NCBI GenBank assembly: GCA_049513975.1 | Contig: JBEKVM010000164.1 | Coordinates: forward strand, 1 to 18,184 | Direction of reading: 5' to 3' | Source: JBEKOF01 sp049513975 | Lineage (GTDB): Bacteria; Verrucomicrobiota; Verrucomicrobiia; Limisphaerales; Palsa-1400 | Length of the DNA: 18,184 bases | Shown here: positions 1-7,217 of the stretch, one piece after another | Layout of the letters: every line of letters starts with the position of its first letter | Numbering within the stretch: position 1 is the stretch's first letter | The notes under the pieces: model-generated | What the model was told of the DNA's origin: nothing | Databases searched by the model: none | The model's input: the letters and a program-made list of their open reading frames with translations, nothing else | Translations under genes and position numbers: made by a program

Positions 1-68
1 CTAATTGGACAAATCCCCAACGTTGCTCCTGATCGGAGTTTTTTTTCCAAGGCATTTGTACCGCGAAG

Positions 69-110
69 TGTAACCCATGCGGTGATCACCCTCTGTAACC
101 CATGCGGTGA
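69..110. repeat. Two direct copies of a 17-bp repeat, possible IS end
   Basis: TGTAACCCATGCGGTGA occurs exactly at 69-85 and 94-110 (25-bp period). After the second copy the sequence continues GAGCACA, giving a CA dinucleotide at 114-115. Short repeated motifs just inside a TG...CA terminus are typical of IS21-family ends, so this could be the right end of an element lying to the left, outside the window. No transposase is readable in bases 1-68, so the assignment is inferred only. Confidence 0.35.
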
Positions 111-119
111 GCACATGCC

Positions 120-171
120 CTCTGTCGAGCCCTGACTCGATTTCATGGGATTGAGTCACGGCTCGACAGAG
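120..171. repeat. Large imperfect inverted repeat (hairpin)
   Basis: Arms 120-131 (CTCTGTCGAGCC) and 160-171 (GGCTCGACAGAG) are perfect complements. Pairing continues inward to 138/153 with a single mismatch, leaving a 14-nt loop. It lies 120 bp past the toxin stop on the minus strand. Neither side has a T-run, so it is not a standard intrinsic terminator. It directly follows the possible IS end and may be a dispersed palindromic repeat. Apart from these repeats, I see no gene in 1-290. Confidence 0.6.
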
Positions 172-290
172 TCTCGCCGACTTATTATGACGGCCCTTTA
201 TTGTCCGGCCTTGTTTTCGAGCGGAAAAATCGCCTTGGGCAGCAGGACGTGGACGCCTTTGTTGCCTTCCGCCAGCATGGTCGGGCGATT

Positions 291-734
291 TCAGGACGGC
301 ATTGTAACCTGCAACCCCTCCGACTCGGCCAGGGCGAATTGGTCTTTGTCGAAAGTCACGAAAATCTCGGCTTGAAATTCCAAGGCGACCGCCACATGCC
401 ACAGGTCAAGTGAGCGGCACCGCTTCGTCCAAGCCGACCGGTCCGCCACCGCTTCGGCCTGACGCAACGTTTCGGTCCAGTCCAGTGGCTCATGAATTAA
501 TGTTCCATCGTGCAAATCTTCCTCAATGTGCCGCAGGATTTGACGGGCCTCGGCTTGGCTGATCAAGCCGCCGAAGGCGCATTGGCGCACCGTTGTCCGC
601 AACTCGATCCGGTGCAGCGGTGTGAAAACAATGGGCTGCCGGCCCGTGCGCGCACGGTGGCGCAGAGCGGCGCTGGTGTGGTCATTTGGCACGTAAAGCG
701 CCACCAAACAGGAAGTATCGAAGCAGGTTTTCAC
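291..734 (-). CDS. PIN-domain ribonuclease toxin (VapC-type)
   Basis: 147 aa, the usual length for a VapC-type PIN toxin. PIN domains are Mg2+-dependent RNases that use a cluster of acidic residues. The likely ones here are D6 in MKTCFDTSCL, E44 in HRIEL, D110 in RSLDLWHVA and D129 in VTFDKD. These match the family pattern (N-terminal D-[TS]-S, central E, LDxxH/A, and a TxD near the end). The start is GTG at 734 and overlaps the antitoxin stop in a GTGA arrangement, so the two genes are almost certainly cotranscribed and translationally coupled. The target RNA cannot be read from sequence. All acidic residues are present, so the toxin looks intact. The family call is confident; a vapC symbol is withheld because PIN subfamilies vary. 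Confidence 0.88.
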   Translation of the reverse strand: MKTCFDTSCLVALYVPNDHTSAALRHRARTGRQPIVFTPLHRIELRTTVRQCAFGGLISQAEARQILRHIEEDLHDGTLIHEPLDWTETLRQAEAVADRSAWTKRCRSLDLWHVAVALEFQAEIFVTFDKDQFALAESEGLQVTMPS

Positions 735-964
735 CCACGAAGCCGCGAGAGCACTTCGGAGGCCCCGGGGATGGGCTTTGGCGAGATGCGGTTGAGCCGG
801 GCCTTAAAGGCGGCGGCGGACTTGCCTTTCTTAGCCGTGAGAGCAGGGACAAGTTTGATCCACGGTTTGCCACCGTAGGTGACGACGACCGTTTCGCCAG
901 CGTGTGCCAGACCGCCGATCATGTCGAATCCTTGAACTGCTTCCCGTTTCGTAACCGTTTTCAT
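731..964 (-). CDS. Phd/YefM-like antitoxin partner of the PIN toxin
   Basis: 77 aa, starting at ATG 964 and ending inside the toxin start. The N-terminal half (MKTVTKREAVQGFDMIGGLAHAGETVVVT, then YGGKPWIKLVPA) resembles the Phd/YefM fold: a start-proximal strand, a helix, a beta pair with the 'G-x-P-x-x-x-L-V-P' ending. The basic C-terminal tail (KKGKSAAAFKARLNR) would wrap the toxin. In this family the protein binds its own promoter and neutralises the PIN RNase. Position before the toxin and the 4-bp overlap support the pairing. Similarity to Phd is recognisable but not strong; another small DNA-binding antitoxin class is possible. Confidence 0.75.
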   Translation of the reverse strand: MKTVTKREAVQGFDMIGGLAHAGETVVVTYGGKPWIKLVPALTAKKGKSAAAFKARLNRISPKPIPGASEVLSRLRG

Positions 965-970
965 GCAAGA

Positions 971-1067
971 AAGCTAACCTGAAATTAACCCTTCAGCAAC
1001 GGCGAAGTCTCTTGGGCGCAACCGGACTTGCGAATACATTTGATTGCATTAACTTGACCCGAAATTA
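971..1067. promoter_or_regulatory. Upstream region of the PIN TA pair with a spaced direct repeat
   Basis: Two related 17-mers, 971-987 (AAGCTAACCTGAAATTA) and 1051-1067 (AACTTGACCCGAAATTA), match at 13 of 17 positions and lie 80 bp apart. The first sits 7 bp before the antitoxin start. TA antitoxins usually autoregulate from sites in this position, so these may be operator half-sites. I do not see a clean -10/-35 pair, and the match could be chance. Confidence 0.25.
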
Positions 1068-1160
1068 CGGCAGGCCAGAGGGCGCGGGAAGACAAAACCC
1101 GGCGTCCGGCCAGGTCTTAATTTTCAGTGATGTTGCCGAACGATTAGAATCCCAAGAATT

Positions 1161-1784
1161 ATGAAAAAATATCTGACTGAGTTTATTGGCACGTTCTTTC
1201 TGGTGTTCACGGTGGGAATGTGCCTCATCAAACCGGGAACTGACTTCGCGCCGCTGGCCATTGGCTCGGCGCTGATGGTGATGGTGTACGCGGGCGGGCA
1301 TGTGTCGGGCGCGCACTACAATCCGGCGGTGACGCTGGCGGGGTGGCTGCGCGGGCGGTGTCCGGCGGCGGACGTGCCGGGCTGCCTGCTGGCGCAGATG
1401 GCCGGCGATTTTGCCGCGGCGTGCGCCGCGCTTTAGCTCAAAGGCAGTCCGACGGTGACGCCCATGGCATTGAGCACGATGCCAGCGTTGCTGGCGGAAT
1501 TTGTCGGGACGTTCGCGCTGGCTTATATGGTGTTGCATGTGGCGACGGCCAGGAGCACGGCGGGCAACTCGAATTACGGCCTGGCCATCGGCTTCACGGT
1601 CATGACGATGGCGTTCGCGGTGGGCGGGATTTCCGGCGGGGCGTTTTATCCGGCGGTGGCAACGGGCATCACGGTGATGGGTTTGGAGAAGGGCGCCAAC
1701 ATTTGGATTTTCCTGGCGGCCGAGTTGGCGGCGGGGGCGCTGGCGGCGGGGACGTTTCGCTTCGTGAATCCGGAAGACAAGTAG
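1161..1784 (+). pseudogene. MIP/aquaporin-family channel gene interrupted by an amber codon
   Basis: One reading frame of 208 codons is split by TAG at 1434-1436. The first part (91 aa) carries helix 1 (LTEFIGTFFLVFTVG) and the first pore motif N54-P55-A56 in GGHVSGAHYNPAVTLA. The second part continues in the same frame (GTG 1455 is the first possible restart) with LLAEFVGTFALAYMVLHVATA, GNSNYGLAIGFTVM and GGISGGAFYPAV, ending FVNPEDK. Together they give the length and order of a bacterial MIP channel for water or small solutes. The second NPA motif reads YPA because codon 1647-1649 is TAT, one base from AAT (Asn). Two independent lesions in key places suggest a decaying gene; a sequencing error at the TAG remains possible. 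The call is confident for family, moderate for pseudogene. Confidence 0.8.
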
Positions 1785-1835
1785 TCACTGTGTCCCATAA
1801 GACACAAAGGTTTGGTCGGCGAGGGCGCCGGCCAC

Positions 1836-1855
1836 CACACGCGGGGGCGCGTGTG
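1836..1855. other. Stem-loop between convergent genes
   Basis: CACACGCG (1836-1843) pairs perfectly with CGCGTGTG (1848-1855) around a GGGG loop. It lies between the end of the aquaporin remnant and the end of purF, which converge here. No T-run follows on either strand, so it could slow transcription or act as a Rho-linked or bidirectional end signal only. Function is inferred from position. Confidence 0.4.
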
Positions 1856-1907
1856 CTCCCCTGATAATTACAGTCGTCGCGTTAGGCGAGGATAGGGGGC
1901 CTGGTTT

Positions 1908-3473
1908 CTAGAGCAGCTTGATTTGCTTTTGCTCCTTCTCCAGGGCCGGCACCAGGCCCTCGATGCGCTGCCGGCGGCGTTCCATGATGTTCTTGTCCAC
2001 CAGCGGATCGTACGGCACCGGGTAGCGGCCGTCGTAACAGGCCATGCAGAAGGATTCCCGGGGCAAGCCGGTGGCGCGCACCATGCCTTCGGCCGACAAA
2101 TAACCGAGCGAATCGGCGTTGATGTAACGGCGGATGTTGTCCAGCGAATAATTGGCGGCCATCAATTTGCTCCGGTCCGGAAAATCAATGCCATAGACGC
2201 AGGGGTTCATGTGGGGCGGACAACTGACCAGGACATGGACTTCCCTGGCGCCCGCCTCCTTTAAATTATTGACACGGGCTTTGCAGGTGGTGCCGCGCAC
2301 AATGGAGTCGTCCACCACGATGATCCGCTTGCCCCGCACCAGTTCGGTGATGAGGTTGAGCTTGACCCGCACGTCGAAGTCGCGGATGAGCTGGGAGGGT
2401 TGGAGAAAACTGCGGCCCACGTAGTGGTTGCGCACAAACGCCATCTCGTAGGGGATGCCGGAAGCCAGCGAGTAACCCAGCGCGGCGCAGTTGCCGCTGT
2501 CGGGCACGGGCACCACCGCGTCGGCGGCGAGGGGATGTTCGCGGGCCAGTTCGCGCCCCATTTCCACGCGCACCTTATAGACGTTGCGATGGGCGATGTT
2601 GCTGTCGGGGCGCGCAAAATACACATACTCGAAGATGCAAAAGGCGCGGGCGGTCTGTTCGGGGAAGGCCTGGATGCTGCGCGGGCCGTTTTTGTCAATT
2701 ATAACGATTTCCCCCGGCTCGACGTCCCGCTCGTATTTGGCCGAGATCAAATCGAGCGCGCAGGTTTCGCTGGCCAGCACCCAGGCCTCCCCCGCCCGGC
2801 CCAGGCAGAGCGGACGGAAGCCGAAGGGATCGCGCACGCCGATCAATTCGGATTCGGTCATGATGACCAGGGAGTAGGCGCCTTCCAGGCGGCGGACGGT
2901 TTGCACCAGATTGTTCTCGTTGCCCCCGATGGTGGGCTGGGCAAGAAGGTGGATGATGATTTCGCTGTCCACGCTGGTGGTGAAAACGGCGCCGTGGCTT
3001 TCCTCGAGTTCCTCGCGCAAGGAGGCGGCGTTGGTCAGGTTGCCGTTGTGGGCGATGGCGATCTGGCCGCGTTTGCTGTCGCCGGTGAGCGGCTGGGTGT
3101 TGCGCAGGTGGGAGGAGCCGGTGGTGGAATAGCGGGTGTGTCCGATGGCCAGGGAGCCGGTCAGGCCGGAGAGCACCTCGGAGTTGAAAATCTGAGAGAC
3201 CAGGCCCATGCGTTTGTATTCGTGGAAGCGGCCGCCATCGTAGGAGACGATGCCGGCGCTTTCCTGGCCGCGGTGCTGGAGGGCGTAGAGGCCGTAGTAC
3301 GTCAATTCGGCGGCGTTGGGATGGCCGTAAATGCCGAACACGCCGCAGTAATGCTTTGGATGGTCGCTTTGCGAATTCAGAGAGGCCAATTTAGAGCAGT
3401 CCGGCGCAAGTTCAAGGCCGAAGCTGATTTTTTCGGCGGCGCGTTGGACTGGCGCTGTCGCGCGCAGGCACAT
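1908..3473 (-). CDS. purF: Amidophosphoribosyltransferase (glutamine PRPP amidotransferase)
   Basis: 521 aa. It catalyses the first committed step of purine synthesis: PRPP plus glutamine gives 5-phosphoribosylamine. The N-terminal glutaminase domain has the nucleophile C43 (HYCGVFGIYG), HRGQESAG (68-75), GHTRYSTTG (111-119) and AHNGNLTN (141-148). The phosphoribosyltransferase domain carries the PRPP loop IIVVDDSIVRGTT at 384-396. Cysteines 279, 425, 476 and 479 (the last two in FCMACYD) match the ligands of the Bacillus-type enzyme that binds a 4Fe-4S cluster and is made with a cleaved propeptide. From ATG 3473 the propeptide would be 42 residues, longer than the ~11 of B. subtilis. TTG at 3389 (residue 29) would give 14 residues before the Cys, so the true start is uncertain. 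It is divergent from pilC with only 56 bp between. Confidence 0.96.
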   Translation of the reverse strand: MCLRATAPVQRAAEKISFGLELAPDCSKLASLNSQSDHPKHYCGVFGIYGHPNAAELTYYGLYALQHRGQESAGIVSYDGGRFHEYKRMGLVSQIFNSEVLSGLTGSLAIGHTRYSTTGSSHLRNTQPLTGDSKRGQIAIAHNGNLTNAASLREELEESHGAVFTTSVDSEIIIHLLAQPTIGGNENNLVQTVRRLEGAYSLVIMTESELIGVRDPFGFRPLCLGRAGEAWVLASETCALDLISAKYERDVEPGEIVIIDKNGPRSIQAFPEQTARAFCIFEYVYFARPDSNIAHRNVYKVRVEMGRELAREHPLAADAVVPVPDSGNCAALGYSLASGIPYEMAFVRNHYVGRSFLQPSQLIRDFDVRVKLNLITELVRGKRIIVVDDSIVRGTTCKARVNNLKEAGAREVHVLVSCPPHMNPCVYGIDFPDRSKLMAANYSLDNIRRYINADSLGYLSAEGMVRATGLPRESFCMACYDGRYPVPYDPLVDKNIMERRRQRIEGLVPALEKEQKQIKLL

Positions 3474-3529
3474 TCAGGCTTGCATTTTGGCCCCGGCGTT
3501 GCTACTCCAGGCGGTGACAATACAAGTTT

Positions 3530-4741
3530 ATGCCATCTTTCAGCTATGTCGCTCGCGATTCGGTGACGGGCCGGGAAATCCGCGCTTCGATTGACGCCTC
3601 CAGCGAGGCCAACGCGGTCGCCGCGCTCTTAAACCGCAATATGCTGGTGGTTTCCATCAGCGAAAAGCTGGGCAAAAAGGGCCGCACCGGCGGCGGCAAG
3701 GTGGCCTTGTCGGATCTGGTGATTTTCACCCGGCAATTATCCACCATGATTGACGCCGGTCTGGCCATGGTCCAGTCCCTCCAGGCTCTGGCCGACCAGA
3801 CGGACAATAAAGTGATGCGGGACGTGATCAAGGATGTGACGACGCGGGTGGAAGGGGGCGACAGTTTTTCGGAGGCATTGCAGAAGCATCCCAAGGTGTT
3901 CAACCGCCTCTATTATTCCATGGTGGGGGCGGGGGAAAAGGGGGGCTTGCTGGCGGAAATCCTCAACCGCCTGGCCACCTACCTGGAAAACACCGCCCGC
4001 CTGCGCAAGAAGGTCAAGTCTTCCCTTATGTATCCGGTGGCGGTGACGATCGTGGCCATTGGCATCACGATTTTCCTCATGGTCGTGGTGGTGCCGGTCT
4101 TCAAGGATGTCTTTTCCGGCTTTGGCGGCAAGCTGCCGGCGCCGACCCAATTCCTCATCACCGTCAGCAACTTCATGAAGGACCACCTCATTTTGATTTT
4201 TGTGGGGATGGGCGGGATTGTCGGCGGATGGTTCTATTATATCAGCACCCCGGCGGGGCGCGCCTATTGGGACGCCAAGCGCATCCGGCTGCCCATTTTC
4301 GGCGTCATTGCCCATAAAATCTGCCTGGCGCGTTTCGCCCGGACCATGGCCTCCCTGGTGCGCAGCGGCGTGCCGATTCTGGAGGTGCTGACCATCGTGC
4401 AAAACACCGTCGGCAACGTCGTGATGGAAAACGCGCTGAAAACGGCGGCGGTGGACATTGAACGGGGCGAAGGCATTTCCACCGCCCTGGCCAAGCATCC
4501 GGTTTTCCCGGTCATGATCATCCGCATGCTCACGGCCGGAGAACAAACCGGCAAGATTGACAACATGCTGGAACGGGTGGCCGATTTTCTGGATGAGGAA
4601 ATCAAAACGACGCTGGACGGGTTGACCTCCTTGATCGAACCGTTGCTGATCGTGTTCTTGGGGGTGGTGGTGGGCGGCATCGTGATCTGCATGTTCCTGC
4701 CCATTTTCAAGCTGAGCGACCTGGTTTCCGGCAAGCATTAA
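3530..4741 (+). CDS. Type IV pilus / type II secretion inner-membrane platform protein (PilC/GspF family)
   Basis: 403 aa, full family length. Members sit in the inner membrane and couple the assembly ATPase to pilin or pseudopilin polymerisation. The N-terminal FSYVARDSVTGREIRASIDA is the standard opening. Two T2SSF repeats follow, each starting near F-x-R-x-[LM]-x-x-[ML]-[IV]-x-[AS]-G: FTRQLSTMIDAGLAMVQSL (66-84) and FARTMASLVRSGVPILEVL (269-287). The matching GAGEKGG (133-139) and TAGEQTGKIDNML (335-347) segments are present. Three membrane spans are evident at about 168-190, 218-238 and 369-393. The neighbouring NtrC-type regulator 113 bp downstream recalls the PilS/PilR control of pili, but no pilin, ATPase or sensor gene is in view. 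PilC and GspF cannot be separated from sequence alone. Confidence 0.93.
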   Translation: MPSFSYVARDSVTGREIRASIDASSEANAVAALLNRNMLVVSISEKLGKKGRTGGGKVALSDLVIFTRQLSTMIDAGLAMVQSLQALADQTDNKVMRDVIKDVTTRVEGGDSFSEALQKHPKVFNRLYYSMVGAGEKGGLLAEILNRLATYLENTARLRKKVKSSLMYPVAVTIVAIGITIFLMVVVVPVFKDVFSGFGGKLPAPTQFLITVSNFMKDHLILIFVGMGGIVGGWFYYISTPAGRAYWDAKRIRLPIFGVIAHKICLARFARTMASLVRSGVPILEVLTIVQNTVGNVVMENALKTAAVDIERGEGISTALAKHPVFPVMIIRMLTAGEQTGKIDNMLERVADFLDEEIKTTLDGLTSLIEPLLIVFLGVVVGGIVICMFLPIFKLSDLVSGKH

Positions 4742-4808
4742 GAAAAAAAGCCCGGGGCGCCTTGACGGGAGCGGTGGAAATTGAAGCGGCAACCTTAAAT
4801 TTTAACCT

Positions 4809-4842
4809 TGCAATGCCGCTTGCGGCTGGCCCCGGCATTGCA
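4809..4842. promoter_or_regulatory. Perfect 10-bp dyad overlapping a sigma-54-like -24/-12 element
   Basis: TGCAATGCCG (4809-4818) and CGGCATTGCA (4833-4842) are perfect inverted repeats separated by 14 bp, ending 12 bp before the regulator's ATG at 4855. The right arm lies within TGGCCCCGGCATTGCA (4827-4842), which fits the sigma-54 pattern TGG-N10-TTGCA with the GG and GC doublets correctly spaced. A start from it would fall about 4853, nearly on the ATG, giving an almost leaderless transcript, so its promoter role is doubtful. An operator for autoregulation is the simpler reading. Confidence 0.4.
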
Positions 4843-4854
4843 TACATTTTTGCC

Positions 4855-6312
4855 ATGGCTAAAGTCCTGCTGATTGACGATGAAGTGACCATGGTCCAGA
4901 TGGTCACCGAACTCCTCCGCCGGGAGGGCCACGAGGTTTTTCCCTTCAGCAATTACAACGCCGCGATGGAAACCCTCGAATCGCAGCGTCCCGAACTGGT
5001 CATCACCGACCTGTATCTGGACAAAACCCGCACCCACGGGTTGGAAATCCTGCAAAAGGCGCGCGCCCTCAATCCGCCCGCCACCGTCATTCTCATCACC
5101 GCCTACGCCACCATCGAGACGGCGGTGGATGCCATGAAAAAAGGCGCGTTCGATTACTTGGAAAAGCCGTTCAAGGTGGATGATTTCCGCCTCTGCGTCC
5201 GCCGCGCCCTGACCTACAACGACGCCATTACGGAAAACATTTACCTCAAGAAGCAGCTCAAGAAAAAATACCAGTTCAACCAGTTGATCGGCAATTCCCC
5301 CAAGATGCAGGAGGTCTTCAAGATGATCGAACGCGTCGCCGACACCGACAGCACCATCCTCATCCTGGGCGAAAGCGGGACCGGCAAGGAACTGGTGGCC
5401 CGCGCCCTGCATTTCAACAGCCGCCGCCAATTCGCCCCCTTCATCCCGATCAACTGCAGCGCGCTGCCGGAGAACTTGCTGGAATCGGAACTTTTCGGCC
5501 ATTGCAAGGGCGCTTTCACCGGGGCGATCAACGATAAGAAGGGGCTTTTCCAGGAGGCCGACGGCGGCACCATCTTCCTGGACGAAATCAGCTCCATGCC
5601 GCCGGTTTTGCAGAGCCGCCTCCTGCGCGTTTTGCAGGAACGGGAGGTCCGGCGCGTGGGCGACAACATTTCCACCAGCGTCAACGTGCGGGTGCTCTCC
5701 GCCACCAACGAGCCTTTGGAGGAGAGAGTCAAGGCCGGCACTTTTCGCGAGGATCTTTACTATCGGCTCAACGTCATCCCCATCACTTTGCCCAATTTGC
5801 GCGAGCGCCGCGAAGACGTTCCGGTCCTGACCGTCCACTTCCTGCGCAACAAGGTCAATCCGCGCACCGGCAAGCTGTTTCAAATTACCCGCAAGGCCCT
5901 GGATGTGCTCTCCGCCCATGATTGGCCGGGCAACGTGCGCGAATTGGAAAACGCCATCGAGCGCGCCTGCGTCTTGTGCGAAGCAGACACGGTGCGGGTG
6001 GCCGACCTGCCCCCGGCCGTGCGCCGCCAGGCGCCCAGTGACGACAGCGAGGAGTTGGTGGAAATTCCCGAAACGGCGCCCGAGGGATCCTCCGGCCTGC
6101 CGGCCTCGCCCGTCAATCCCCAGGAAAGCGCCAGCCATGCCATGTCCCAGCCGTTGGGTCCGCTGAAGGATTTTCTGCGCGAGCAGGAACTGAGCTACGT
6201 CAACCGCGCCCTGGCCCTGGCCGGGGGTGACAAGGAAAAAGCGGCCCAACTCCTCAACGTCAGCGTGGCCACCCTCTACCGCAAGCTGGCCGATGAGGAA
6301 GTTCCCGCCTGA
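4855..6312 (+). CDS. NtrC-family sigma-54-dependent response regulator
   Basis: 485 aa from ATG 4855, which begins the receiver domain directly (MAKVLLIDDE); an upstream TTG at 4762 would add 31 unrelated residues. Receiver: acidic D8/D9, phospho-acceptor D52 (VITDLYLD), T82 (LITAYAT) and K104 (YLEKPF). AAA+ domain: Walker A GESGTGKE (172-179), the sigma-54-contacting loop GAFTGA (219-224) and Walker B TIFLDE (239-244), then an arginine-rich sensor region (YYRLNVIPITLPNLRERRED) and WPGNVRELEN. Fis-type helix-turn-helix at about 461-478 (KAAQLLNVSVATLYRKL). All parts needed for phosphorylation-controlled activation of sigma-54 promoters are intact. A ~45-residue Pro/Ser/Glu-rich linker (about 392-436) precedes the HTH. 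The cognate kinase is not in the window. Being just downstream of a PilC/GspF gene makes pilus or secretion control plausible but unproven. Confidence 0.95.
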   Translation: MAKVLLIDDEVTMVQMVTELLRREGHEVFPFSNYNAAMETLESQRPELVITDLYLDKTRTHGLEILQKARALNPPATVILITAYATIETAVDAMKKGAFDYLEKPFKVDDFRLCVRRALTYNDAITENIYLKKQLKKKYQFNQLIGNSPKMQEVFKMIERVADTDSTILILGESGTGKELVARALHFNSRRQFAPFIPINCSALPENLLESELFGHCKGAFTGAINDKKGLFQEADGGTIFLDEISSMPPVLQSRLLRVLQEREVRRVGDNISTSVNVRVLSATNEPLEERVKAGTFREDLYYRLNVIPITLPNLRERREDVPVLTVHFLRNKVNPRTGKLFQITRKALDVLSAHDWPGNVRELENAIERACVLCEADTVRVADLPPAVRRQAPSDDSEELVEIPETAPEGSSGLPASPVNPQESASHAMSQPLGPLKDFLREQELSYVNRALALAGGDKEKAAQLLNVSVATLYRKLADEEVPA

Positions 6313-6430
6313 ACCGCTTGCGTTTCTCATCGCCTTGGCCGCGAATGCTGAGTGAAATGGTAAAGTAATGGAGTCATGGATTGTTGCGGGGCGAAAACCA
6401 TCGGGGTCTTTTTTTCTCACAGGCCGTTTT

Positions 6431-6470
6431 ACTCGGATTGACTCGGATTGACTCGGATTGGCTTGGATGG
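6431..6470. repeat. 10-bp tandem array 1 (ACTCGGATTG x3 plus a degenerate unit)
   Basis: Three exact copies of ACTCGGATTG at 6431-6460 are followed by GCTTGGATGG at 6461-6470. The period is one helical turn. It lies about 120 bp past the NtrC-type regulator stop. Confidence 0.95.
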
Positions 6471-6529
6471 GATTGGCCGGACCGGCCGCGATCTTTAACG
6501 ATAATGGTGAAGGCTCCTTGATGGCCGCA

Positions 6530-6613
6530 TCCGCCGTCGCTTCGCTGTGGCGCGACAAGGGAGTGATGGCGCTGTAGAATGAAGAAATGCCGAATGGGAG
6601 CGATCCGCGAATT
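6530..6613. repeat. 84-bp element, copy A
   Basis: Begins TCCGCCGTCGCTTCGCTGTG and ends GAGCGATCCGCGAATT. It is about 94-95% identical to 6767-6849, with a few substitutions and a single-base indel by hand alignment. GTCGC/GCGAC inside it can form a short stem. It has no coding potential I can defend. Confidence 0.9.
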
Positions 6614-6660
6614 GGGGACGGCTGGCCATTTTTTGCCATTTCGAGTCATAAAACTTATTT

Positions 6661-6740
6661 TTTTACCTTTATTAACCTTTATTAACCTTTATTAACCTTT
6701 ATTAACCTTTATTGACCTTTATTGACCTTTATTGACCTTT
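6661..6740. repeat. 10-bp tandem array 2 (ATTAACCTTT / ATTGACCTTT)
   Basis: After one degenerate unit (TTTTACCTTT, 6661-6670) there are four exact ATTAACCTTT units (6671-6710) and three ATTGACCTTT units (6711-6740). The block change from AA to GA between units suggests expansion by slippage from two founder units. AT-rich tracts repeat once per helical turn, so the DNA may be intrinsically curved. Confidence 0.97.
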
Positions 6741-6766
6741 GCTGGAGTGCGGCAGAATGGAGTGGT

Positions 6767-6849
6767 TCCGCCGTCGCTTCGCTGTGGCGCGACAAGGGAG
6801 TGATGGCGGTGCAGAATGAAGAATGCAGAATGGGAGCGATCCGCGAATT
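6767..6849. repeat. 84-bp element, copy B
   Basis: Second copy of 6530-6613, in the same orientation, 237 bp further on. It begins immediately after array 2 plus 26 bp, and array 3 follows 51 bp later. The two copies thus alternate with the three arrays. Confidence 0.9.
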
Positions 6850-6900
6850 TGAGGAGAAATTTTGTTGGATGCATGGGGTCCCCACCTGGGGCCGGGAAGT

Positions 6901-6950
6901 GAAACTAGGTGAAAACAGGTGAAAATAGCTGAAACCAAGTGAAAATTTGT
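6901..6950. repeat. 10-bp tandem array 3 (GAAANNNGGT-type, five units)
   Basis: Five consecutive 10-bp units all begin GAAA: GAAACTAGGT, GAAAACAGGT, GAAAATAGCT, GAAACCAAGT and GAAAATTTGT. The sequence drifts but the phase is exact. A-tracts repeat every helical turn, as expected of curved DNA. Confidence 0.85.
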
Positions 6951-7194
6951 GGTGTCGCCTCCTTCGCCAGGCTTCCGCCTTCGCCGGGCCTCCCTCCTTC
7001 GCATGGCCCAACGCGGAGGGGCCGGTGGACAAGACGGCGGGCAAGCTGACGCGCACGCCCACGGACGCCGGCCCAACCGCCACCATCCGACTCTGACTCC
7101 TCCACTCTACGTTCCTTGCATTCACAGTGAAAGTTTATCAATTAAGCGCGGATTGTCAACGGAAAAGCGCGGAAAAAGGAAGATTTTTGCAAGT

Positions 7195-7217
7195 CCCTAA
7201 GCATTAGGTACTTAGGG
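7195..7217. other. Stem-loop
   Basis: CCCTAAG (7195-7201) pairs with CTTAGGG (7211-7217) around a 9-nt loop. No T-run follows on either strand. It lies in gene-free sequence, and I see no function. Confidence 0.35.

Noticed and set aside
120..171. Intrinsic terminator for the PIN TA operon
   Set aside because: The stem is strong but no T-run follows on the minus strand, and it lies 120 bp past the toxin stop.
1161..1784. Stop-codon recoding (amber as an amino acid) in the aquaporin gene
   Set aside because: Other genes in the window, such as fba and purF, end in TAG at the expected family length, so TAG is a normal stop here.
2400..3566. Long open frame (388 codons) on the plus strand across purF
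   Set aside because: It is antisense to an unmistakable purF. Its composition (Gly/Ala/Val/His-rich) and lack of any domain are typical of a shadow frame in GC-rich DNA.
3737..4792. 351-codon minus-strand frame opposite the PilC/GspF gene
   Set aside because: It has a His/Asp/Gln-rich composition without domains, a codon-bias shadow of the plus-strand gene.
4795..6639. 614-codon open frame on the minus strand opposite the NtrC-type regulator
   Set aside because: The sense gene has every expected domain. The antisense product has no recognisable motif and mirrors the codon bias of the sense strand.
6431..6950. Possible CRISPR array
   Set aside because: Repeat units are 10 bp, directly contiguous, with no unique spacers and no cas genes nearby.
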